This document shows positions 1 through 4,521 of a stretch of DNA of 5,140 nucleotides, piece by piece. This stretch comes from Phycisphaerales bacterium. GTDB lineage: Bacteria; Planctomycetota; Phycisphaerae; Tepidisphaerales; Tepidisphaeraceae. Below the pieces are notes generated by a model that saw only the letters and a program-made list of their open reading frames with translations, was not told where the DNA came from and did not search any database. The translations under genes were made by a program, and so were the position numbers. The stretch lies in contig JAQGHJ010000418.1 of the NCBI GenBank assembly GCA_028288905.1, positions 1 through 5,140 on the forward strand. Reading direction: 5' to 3'. Numbering within the stretch: position 1 is the stretch's first letter; every line of letters starts with the position of its first letter.

Positions 1-465
1 CGCGGCCTCGGCCACACCCAGCGCGGTAGCAGCCTCGGCCACACCGAGCGCGGTGGGCGCGTCACCATCGGCGGCGGCGTCCGCCCCGGCGGCGGCGGCG
101 GCCAGCAGGGCGTCGACGTCCGGGTACGGGACGCACGGGCGGGCCGCATCGTGGACGACGACGTGCGTGGCGTCGGCCGCCAGCCCGTCGACGCCCGCGG
201 CCAACTGGTCCGCCCGCCGGCCGGTCGACCAGACGACCTTCACGCCGGAGAACGACAGGTGGTTGCCGAACCGCCGGCGGGCGTCCTCGGCCCCGGCCTC
301 GTCCATCGCGACGCGGACCTGCCCGACGTCCGGCCTGTTCAGGAACAGCTCGACGCTCCGAAGCAGGTTCTCACGCCCGTCCACCTTCACCTGGTACCCT
401 CCGGCCTCGCCGCCCAAGCCCGGCGGCGGGGCGGAGACGACCAACACGCTGAACACGGCTGCCAT
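1..465 (-). CDS. ispD: IspD-like 2-C-methyl-D-erythritol 4-phosphate cytidylyltransferase, N-terminal part (cut by window edge)
   Basis: The visible 155 residues are the amino-terminal part of an IspD-family protein; the 3' end lies beyond position 1. In the family, IspD transfers CMP from CTP to methylerythritol phosphate in the cytoplasmic non-mevalonate isoprenoid pathway. The key evidence is HVVVHDAARPCV around residues 101-112, with HDAARP at 105-110, the same position as in E. coli IspD. A Rossmann-like N-terminus (VFSVLVVSA, residues 4-12) and GRRADQLAAGVDGL (82-94) also align with the family. The ATG at 465 follows a strong GGGAGGA ribosome site 5 nt upstream. Oddly, the usual AAGxGxRM...PKQ nucleotide loop is replaced by APPPGLGGEAGGYQ (12-25), with no Arg or Lys, and two tandem TALGVAEAA repeats follow the motif region. 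It may be a divergent enzyme or a non-catalytic paralogue. The family call is firm; activity is uncertain. Confidence 0.8.
   Translation of the reverse strand, partial: MAAVFSVLVVSAPPPGLGGEAGGYQVKVDGRENLLRSVELFLNRPDVGQVRVAMDEAGAEDARRRFGNHLSFSGVKVVWSTGRRADQLAAGVDGLAADATHVVVHDAARPCVPYPDVDALLAAAAAGADAAADGDAPTALGVAEAATALGVAEAA
2..55. repeat. 27-bp tandem direct repeat, two copies visible, inside ispD
   Basis: Positions 2-28 and 29-55 are two copies of a 27-bp unit that differ at about three positions. On the minus strand each encodes the nine residues TALGVAEAA, so copy-number change would keep the ispD frame open. The array reaches the window edge, so the true copy number cannot be seen. In IspD this place normally holds the end of a helix and the strand before the VPVxDT segment, so the repeat looks like a local expansion. 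Confidence 0.8.
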
Positions 466-470
466 GCAGA

Positions 471-477
471 TCCTCCC
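471..477 (-). promoter_or_regulatory. Ribosome binding site of the ispD-like gene
   Basis: GGGAGGA on the minus strand ends 5 nt before the ATG at 465. It is the strongest Shine-Dalgarno sequence in the window and fixes the start of the ispD-like gene. Confidence 0.7.
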
Positions 478-496
478 GTTCGGCCTCCCGACCCCG

Positions 497-510
497 CCCG
501 GCCGGCCGGG
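497..510. other. 14-bp perfect palindrome in the divergent intergenic region
   Basis: CCCGGCCGGCCGGG is a perfect palindrome in the 130-bp gap between the divergent ispD-like and esterase genes. It could be an operator or part of a hairpin. In DNA this GC-rich such a sequence can also arise by chance, so no function is assigned. A related CCGGCCGGC string recurs at about 541-549. Confidence 0.3.
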
Positions 511-528
511 GCGTGGGGCCGCGGGGGT

Positions 529-534
529 TATGAT
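529..534 (+). promoter_or_regulatory. Candidate -10 box for the esterase gene
   Basis: TATGAT differs from the TATAAT consensus at one base and is a rare AT-rich island in this very GC-rich gap, 62 nt before the esterase start. No convincing TTGACA-like -35 element lies 16-18 nt upstream, where the sequence is all G and C. If it is real, the leader would be about 50-55 nt long. Confidence 0.3.
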
Positions 535-583
535 AGAGTCCGGCCGGCAGCCCGACAGCGCCCTGACCCGTCACGCCGACCCC

Positions 584-589
584 GGGAGA
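584..589 (+). promoter_or_regulatory. Ribosome binding site deciding the esterase start
   Basis: GGGAGA lies 6 nt before the ATG at 596. Together with the signal peptide that begins exactly at this ATG, it selects this start over the much longer open frame that runs back to position 53 through the antisense of ispD. Confidence 0.65.
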
Positions 590-595
590 TCTCGA

Positions 596-1516
596 ATGAC
601 CCTTCGCACCGCCGTAAGCCTGTTCGCGGCCCTCGTCCTGACGGCGTGCCCGGCACTCGCGCAGCAGCAGCCGAAGCCGACGGCCGTGCCGGCGAACGTC
701 GAGTTCCTCAAGAACGTGGTGTACGGCAAGGGCGGGGACAAGGATCTGGTGCTGAATCTGGCCCGCCCCAAGCCGTCGGCGGACGGCAAGGCGGGCGGCG
801 GCAAGGCCGGGCCGCTCCCGTGCGTGGTCGTGCTGCACGGCGGCGGCTGGGCGGCCGGGAGCAAGGACTCCCACAACGACCTGGTCGTGAACCTCGCCCT
901 CCGCGGGTACGTCGCCGCCACCGTCGGGTACCGGTTCGCCCCGGCCGACCCGTTCCCGGCCCAGGTGCACGACGTCAAGTGCGCGGTCCGGTACCTGCGG
1001 GCGCACGCGGACCAATACAACCTGGACCCGACCCGCCTCGGGGCGGTCGGGTTCTCGGCCGGGGCCCACCTGTCGATGATGCTCGGCACGACCGACAAGG
1101 CCGACGGGTTGGAGGGAGAGGGCGGGTGGCCCGAGCCGTCGAGCAAGGTGCAGGCGGTCGTGTCGTTCTTCGGCCCGACGAACCTCGCCGCCGCCGACCT
1201 GCTGCCGAACACGAGCCCGATCCTGAACAAGTTCCTCGGCGGCACCCTCGCCCAGAAGCCGGACGCGTACAAGCAGGCGTCGCCGGTCACGTTCGTCCGC
1301 CGCGACACGGCCCCGATGCTGTTGTTTCAAGGGACGAACGACAACTTGGTGAATTGGAAGCAGGCGGTCGAGATGACCGACGCGCTGGCTAAGAACGGCG
1401 TCGACGGCCGGATCGAGCTGCTCCTCGGCGAGGGGCACGGCTGGCAGGGCCCGGAGCTGAAGCGGACGGCCGACGCGACGTTCGCGTTCTTCGCGGAGAA
1501 GCTGGGGAAGAAGTGA
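596..1516 (+). CDS. Secreted alpha/beta-hydrolase esterase (BD-FAE/HSL-like)
   Basis: This 306-residue exported hydrolase probably cleaves ester bonds in carbohydrate esters or small acyl esters; the substrate cannot be read from sequence. Residues 1-22 form a signal peptide (short basic start, hydrophobic 6-17, ALA-Q cleavage site), although LTAC at 15-18 also fits a lipobox. The hydrolase fold shows the oxyanion motif HGGGW (81-85), the nucleophile elbow GFSAGAH with Ser154, the acid in GTNDNLV (Asp249) and the catalytic His281 in EGHGW. All members of the triad are therefore present at the usual spacing, and the length is normal for the family. A Gly/Lys-rich linker (about 61-73) precedes the first core strand. 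The gene is divergent from the ispD-like gene and convergent with the PLD gene, 29 bp away, and appears monocistronic. Family assignment is firm; feruloyl/acetyl-xylan esterase versus lipase is open. Confidence 0.9.
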   Translation: MTLRTAVSLFAALVLTACPALAQQQPKPTAVPANVEFLKNVVYGKGGDKDLVLNLARPKPSADGKAGGGKAGPLPCVVVLHGGGWAAGSKDSHNDLVVNLALRGYVAATVGYRFAPADPFPAQVHDVKCAVRYLRAHADQYNLDPTRLGAVGFSAGAHLSMMLGTTDKADGLEGEGGWPEPSSKVQAVVSFFGPTNLAAADLLPNTSPILNKFLGGTLAQKPDAYKQASPVTFVRRDTAPMLLFQGTNDNLVNWKQAVEMTDALAKNGVDGRIELLLGEGHGWQGPELKRTADATFAFFAEKLGKK

Positions 1517-1545
1517 AGGTGGACGGACGTTCGCTCGACCGCTCG

Positions 1546-2154
1546 TCACACGAGGTCCGGCTCCTCCAGCGGGACCGGGCAGTGGTCTTTCCGTCCACAC
1601 CCGTCGCACTGGCGGCCCTCCCACAGGGCGTTGAACTCGTCGAGCACGGCGTCGATCATCGCCGGGGCCTCGGTCCAGACGCCCATCTCGAAGTTCCGCC
1701 GCGTGTCGCCCTTTGCCCCGAGCCCGGCCCCGGTCAGGTTCGCGCTGCCGAGGTACATCCGCTGGCAGTCGATGACGACGGCCTTGCTGTGCAGCCGGGG
1801 GCACCGGCGGATCGTCATGTGCTCGGGCAGGCTCCGCTTTAGTTCCTGAAGGGCCGGGGCAGACGGGGTGCCGGCGTGCAGCAGCCGGACCTCCACGCCC
1901 CGGGCGGCCAGGGCCCGCATCACCTCGACGATGGACCGGGCCCGGCTCCGCCCGCGCTCCGGGACGAGCATCGCCTTGAAGTCGGCCGTCATGATGTCGA
2001 GGCTGACCTTCGCCCGGAGGATGCCGGCGAGGACGACCCGCTCGAAATGCTGGGCGTCGACGACGAGCTCGCACCCGCCGGCCGGCGGGGCGGCCGGCCC
2101 GGCGAGCGCGGACGGCGGCGGCGGGGCGAGGACGGTGAGGGCGGTAGGCTTCAC
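1546..2154 (-). CDS. Single-HKD phospholipase D-like protein
   Basis: The protein has 202 residues if it starts at the GTG at 2154. The PLD superfamily includes phosphodiesterases acting on lipids or nucleic acids. Single-motif members such as the Nuc nuclease work as dimers, so a nuclease-like role is possible but not shown. The HKD motif is complete: His122, Lys124 and Asp129, followed by GSAN (136-139). The domain begins around residue 28 (ELVVDAQHFERVVL, then LDIMTADF) after a Pro/Ala-rich leader of about 26 residues. The C-terminus carries a Cys cluster, CDGCGRKDHC (183-192), which might bind a metal. No signal peptide is evident. The GTG is chosen because the nearby ATG at 2165 is out of frame and stops after four codons; the ribosome site (GGACGA) is weak. 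The frame is open further upstream to 2889, but there it only shadows the SDR gene. Confidence 0.8.
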   Translation of the reverse strand: MKPTALTVLAPPPPSALAGPAAPPAGGCELVVDAQHFERVVLAGILRAKVSLDIMTADFKAMLVPERGRSRARSIVEVMRALAARGVEVRLLHAGTPSAPALQELKRSLPEHMTIRRCPRLHSKAVVIDCQRMYLGSANLTGAGLGAKGDTRRNFEMGVWTEAPAMIDAVLDEFNALWEGRQCDGCGRKDHCPVPLEEPDLV

Positions 2155-2193
2155 TCGTCCGTCATCGACCGGTCGGGCCCGGCGGCGGGAGGA

Positions 2194-2352
2194 ACATGCG
2201 ACCGCGAAGGTTGCGAAGGAAGCCGCGAAGGGGGGAGAGCCGGCGCGAGGCCGCTCGACCCCCGGGCTCCAAACCGCCGTCCGGCTCTGGACTGCCCCCG
2301 CCTTCCCTTTCGCGTCTTCCTTATCGCTCTTCGCGCCTGGGGGGTCGCATGT
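2194..2352. repeat. Facing pair of GCGAAGG-type repeats with matching 10-bp ends
   Basis: The left arm (2194-2237) begins ACATGCGACC and contains GCGAAGG at 2204, 2213 and 2225. The right arm (2301-2352), read on the minus strand, begins with the same ten bases and continues with related CGCGAAG and GATAAGGAAG units, including CGCGAA twice. A CCCCAGG-like insertion separates the shared end from the units in the right arm. The arms flank about 63 bp of unique sequence and together fill most of the gap between the PLD and SDR genes. No clear target duplication flanks the element and there is no coding capacity. It could form an imperfect long hairpin in RNA from either strand, be a small non-autonomous mobile element, or be a pair of protein-binding arrays. 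Confidence 0.7.
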
Positions 2353-2360
2353 GTCCCCCC
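2339..2360 (-). other. Six-bp G/C hairpin just after the SDR stop codon
   Basis: Six G residues (2339-2344) face six C residues (2355-2360) across a 10-nt loop, 3 nt downstream of the SDR stop on the minus strand. The position suits a transcription terminator or RNA-stabilising hairpin, but no U-tract follows, so it is not a standard intrinsic terminator. It overlaps the outer end of the right repeat arm. Confidence 0.35.
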
Positions 2361-2363
2361 GCG

Positions 2364-3218
2364 TCACTTGCGGTCGTCGGGCGTGATGCGGCGGAGCGTG
2401 TACACGTCGCTCATGGCCAGCGCGTCCCGGCGGTCGGGCAGGGACTTCCAGTCGTCCCAGACGGCGCTGAGGAGCCTGCCCGTGATGCCGTCGGAGGCGG
2501 GGGACGCGAGGAACACGACCAGCTCGGCCGCCTTGTCGGGCGGGACGCCTGTGGCCTTGGCCTTCCGCTCGGCGGCGGCGGCGTACTCGCGGCGGGCACC
2601 GGCCGGGCCGGCGGCGAGCGTCTCCTCCAGCATCCGGGTGTTCATCGCCCCGGGCGAGACGCCGTTCACGTCGATCCCGGCGTCCCGCAGTTCCTCGGCC
2701 AGCGTCTCGCCGAGGCGGACCAGGGCGGTCTTGGCGCACGCGTAGGCGGTGACGTCCGGCCGGGGCCCGGTCGCGCCGCCGCCGGAGATGTTCACGATCT
2801 TCCCGCCCCCGCGGCGGCGCATGCCGGGGACGACGAGCTGGCACAGCCGCGCGGCGGCGAACAGGTCGACGTCGAACACCCGCCTCCAAGCCGCGAAGTC
2901 GAGCGTCTCCATCGGCCCCAGCGGGCCCTGGACGGCCGCGTTGTTCACGAGGACGTCGAGGTCGCCGAGGGCGGCGGCCGCGGCTGCGTGGGCGGCGTCG
3001 AGGGATGCGAAGTCACCGATGTCGCAGGGGAAGGCCCGGGCCGATTGGCCCGCCGCGGGCGGGAGGGACAGCGTCACCGCGTCGAGGGCCGCCGCGTCGC
3101 GGGCGAACAACGCGAGCGACGCCCCAGCCGTCCACAGCTGGCGGGCCACCGCCTCGCCGAGCCCGCGGCTGGCACCGGTCACGAGGGCGGACTTGCCGGC
3201 GAGCGGGGCGTGTGACAT
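2364..3218 (-). CDS. Classical short-chain dehydrogenase/reductase (SDR)
   Basis: This 284-residue cytoplasmic NAD(P)-dependent oxidoreductase has an unknown substrate. The cofactor loop TGASRGLG is at 14-21, NNAAV (NNAG-like) at 92-96, and the catalytic residues are Ser145 (NISGGG), Tyr159 and Lys163 (YACAK). SPGAMNT (188-194) is the usual PG motif. Arg40 (FARD) after the second strand hints at NADP preference. The Asn of the classical tetrad appears to be Asp118 (FDVDLFAA). After the fold ends (ITGRLLSAVWDDW, about 245-257) there is an extra tail of about 27 residues containing DVYTLRRITPDDR. The start at 3218 gives the normal short lead to the first strand, with GGTGAG 9 nt upstream. An in-frame GTG at 3251 would add 11 residues read from the adjacent repeat and is less likely. 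It is read in the same direction as the epimerase but across a 162-bp gap filled by facing repeats. Confidence 0.88.
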   Translation of the reverse strand: MSHAPLAGKSALVTGASRGLGEAVARQLWTAGASLALFARDAAALDAVTLSLPPAAGQSARAFPCDIGDFASLDAAHAAAAAALGDLDVLVNNAAVQGPLGPMETLDFAAWRRVFDVDLFAAARLCQLVVPGMRRRGGGKIVNISGGGATGPRPDVTAYACAKTALVRLGETLAEELRDAGIDVNGVSPGAMNTRMLEETLAAGPAGARREYAAAAERKAKATGVPPDKAAELVVFLASPASDGITGRLLSAVWDDWKSLPDRRDALAMSDVYTLRRITPDDRK

Positions 3219-3229
3219 GGGGGGAGGCT

Positions 3230-3371
3230 CACCACGGAGGCACCAAGGCACTGAGGCCGGCTCGACCCGCCGGCCTACTTCCGCACACCGTTCGTGATAA
3301 CCCGAGGGCTCGCGCGGGCTACGGCGACTGGAAGGTCGGACTCACCTCCGTGTCTCCATGCCTCCGTGGTG
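3230..3371. repeat. Facing pair of 26-bp repeats built of three 8-nt units
   Basis: The left arm (3230-3255) contains CACGGAGG, CACCAAGG and CACTGAGG in tandem. The right arm (3346-3371), read on the minus strand, contains CACGGAGG, CATGGAGA and CACGGAGG. Over 26 bp the arms match at about 21 positions, with the outer 13 identical, and weaker similarity continues inward (GAGG then CGACC). About 90 bp lie between the 26-bp arms. The left arm ends 11 bp from the SDR start and contributes its GGTGAG ribosome site; the right arm ends 9 bp from the epimerase stop. From memory, similar GGAGGCAC-type strings are common between genes in planctomycetes and some relatives. Confidence 0.75.
3254..3276. 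other. Perfect GC-rich hairpin in the leader of the SDR gene
   Basis: AGGCCGG (3254-3260) pairs perfectly with CCGGCCT (3270-3276), with one more C-G pair inside, leaving a 7-nt loop. It sits at the inner edge of the left repeat arm, 36 nt or more upstream of the SDR start. There is no U-tract on either strand. It may be structural RNA or a by-product of GC richness. Confidence 0.35.
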
Positions 3372-3380
3372 TTCCCCCGG

Positions 3381-4337
3381 TCATCGCTTCTCGAACAGCC
3401 ACGGGTTGGCCGCCAGGTAGTCGACGGTCTTTTCGACGCCCTGGCGGATCGTCAGCTTCGGGCTCCACCCGAGGAACCGGACCTTCTTCGTGTCGAGGAA
3501 GATGAACGGGCTGTCGCCGATCCACCCGCGCTCGCCGCCGGTGTACTGCCGCTCGGGCGTCACGCCCATCTTGGCGCAGATCCAGCCGATCGAGTCGTTC
3601 ACCTCGCAGTAGGCGTCGGTGCCGAGGTTGTAGACGTTCACGCCGGCCGTCGCGTTGGCGACGACCGTCAGGATCGCGTCGACGCAGTCGCCGACGTACA
3701 GGTAGCTTTTGCGCTGCTTGCCGTTACCGAGGACGCGGAGCTTCGTCGGGTCGTCCTTCAGGGCCTTGTAGAAGTCGAACACGTGCCCGTGGCTGTACCG
3801 CTCGCCGAGGATCGAGACGAACCGGAAGATGTACCCGGTGAACCCGAACCCGGTCACGTACGCCTGGATCAGCCCCTCGCCGGCCGCCTTGCTCGCCCCG
3901 TACAGCGACGTCTGGACCGGGAACGGGGCGTTCTCCGGGGTCGGGAACACGTCGGCCTCGCCGTACACGCTGCCGGTCGAGCTGAACCCGATCCGCTTGA
4001 TGCCGGCCAGCCGCATGCCCTCGAGCACGTTGTAGGTGGCGATCGTGTTCTGCTCGAGGTCCCGGCGGGTGTGATTCGTGCCGAACCGGACGTCCGCATT
4101 GGCGGCCAAGTGGAACACGAAATCGTGCCCCTTGAGCGCGTCGCCGACACGGGCCTCGTCCAGCAGGTCGCCCTCTACGAGCTTGTACGCCGGGTGGTTG
4201 AGGGCGCCTTCGATGAACCCGGTCTGCCCGGTGGAGAGGTTGTCGTACGCGGTGACCTGGTGCCCGTCGGCTAGCAGGCGGTCCGCCAGGTTGCTGCCGA
4301 TGAACCCGGCCCCGCCGGTGATGAAGTAGCGTGCCAT
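3381..4337 (-). CDS. GalE-type NAD-dependent sugar epimerase/dehydratase
   Basis: This is a complete 318-residue extended SDR of the nucleotide-sugar epimerase/dehydratase family, acting in the cytoplasm on UDP-, GDP- or dTDP-sugars. The NAD-binding motif TGGAGFIG spans 7-14. Asp32 in AYDNLSTG marks the end of the second strand and indicates NAD preference. HLAANADV is at 76-83, the catalytic Ser/Thr lies in SSTGSVYGE (119-127), and the active-site pair is Tyr146 and Lys150 (YGASK). [14 protein letters not shown] (209-222) is the usual C-terminal substrate-side motif. UDP-glucose 4-epimerase activity is the closest guess, but substrate and reaction cannot be fixed, so no symbol is given. The ATG at 4337 puts the Rossmann strand at residue 4; the 30 nt upstream hold no purine-rich ribosome site. 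The neighbouring upstream methyltransferase suggests a glycan or nucleotide-sugar pathway. Confidence 0.9.
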   Translation of the reverse strand: MARYFITGGAGFIGSNLADRLLADGHQVTAYDNLSTGQTGFIEGALNHPAYKLVEGDLLDEARVGDALKGHDFVFHLAANADVRFGTNHTRRDLEQNTIATYNVLEGMRLAGIKRIGFSSTGSVYGEADVFPTPENAPFPVQTSLYGASKAAGEGLIQAYVTGFGFTGYIFRFVSILGERYSHGHVFDFYKALKDDPTKLRVLGNGKQRKSYLYVGDCVDAILTVVANATAGVNVYNLGTDAYCEVNDSIGWICAKMGVTPERQYTGGERGWIGDSPFIFLDTKKVRFLGWSPKLTIRQGVEKTVDYLAANPWLFEKR

Positions 4338-4372
4338 AGGAAGGGCGGCGACGGTACTCGAAACGCGCCGGA

Positions 4373-4521
4373 GGCGGAAGAGAGTAGGCAGTACGCGGCA
4401 GGCGTTATACAGGAGAGAGGAGGCAGTGACCGGGTGGTTCGGGCCGTCTACCGCCACTCGCTGTCCCACTTCCGCCTTTCCCGGCTTCTTTGCCTTCCGC
4501 CTACTGCCTACTGCCTACTGC
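4373..4521. repeat. Facing pair of GTAGGCAG-type repeats
   Basis: The left arm includes GGCGGAAG (4373-4380) and AGTAGGCAGTA at 4383-4393, with similarity continuing to 4404. The right arm (4494-4521), read on the minus strand, contains three perfect GCAGTAG units followed by GCGGAAG. Aligned, AGTAGGCAGTA is identical over 11 bp, and about 18 of 22 positions match. About 90 bp separate the arms; this spacer carries further GGAG-rich (4411-4423) and CTTCCGCC (4469-4476) pieces. The pair fills the gap between the epimerase and methyltransferase genes, and the right arm overlaps the methyltransferase 3' end. Confidence 0.7.
4501..4521 (-). repeat. Three perfect tandem copies of GCAGTAG at the methyltransferase stop
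   Basis: Read on the minus strand, the 7-nt unit GCAGTAG occurs three times without mismatch. The array encodes the last residues AVGSRQ and the TAG stop of the methyltransferase. Because 7 is not a multiple of 3, the three TAG triplets fall in the three different reading frames, so the array stops translation in every frame of that strand. Confidence 0.9.

Noticed and set aside
53..595. In-frame extension of the esterase reading frame back to position 53
   Set aside because: This part is antisense to the ispD-like gene and would bury the signal peptide in the middle of the protein. The ATG at 596 has a good ribosome site and begins a proper signal sequence.
1517..1545. Bidirectional terminator between the convergent esterase and PLD genes
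   Set aside because: The 29-bp gap shows no convincing inverted repeat and no T-tract on either strand.
2339..2360. Intrinsic terminator after the SDR gene
   Set aside because: The hairpin is present but no U-tract follows on the minus strand, so it is listed only as a hairpin.
2155..2889. Upstream extension of the PLD reading frame to 2889
   Set aside because: It runs through the repeat element and the SDR gene in another frame, with Arg/Pro/Ala-rich low-complexity translation and no recognisable domain.
1876..3215. Long plus-strand open frames opposite the PLD and SDR genes
   Set aside because: They are by-products of high GC content on the strand opposite well-supported genes; their translations show no motifs.
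2194..4521. CRISPR array
   Set aside because: The repeat units are 7-12 nt, without 25-40 bp repeats separated by uniform unique spacers, and no cas gene is nearby.
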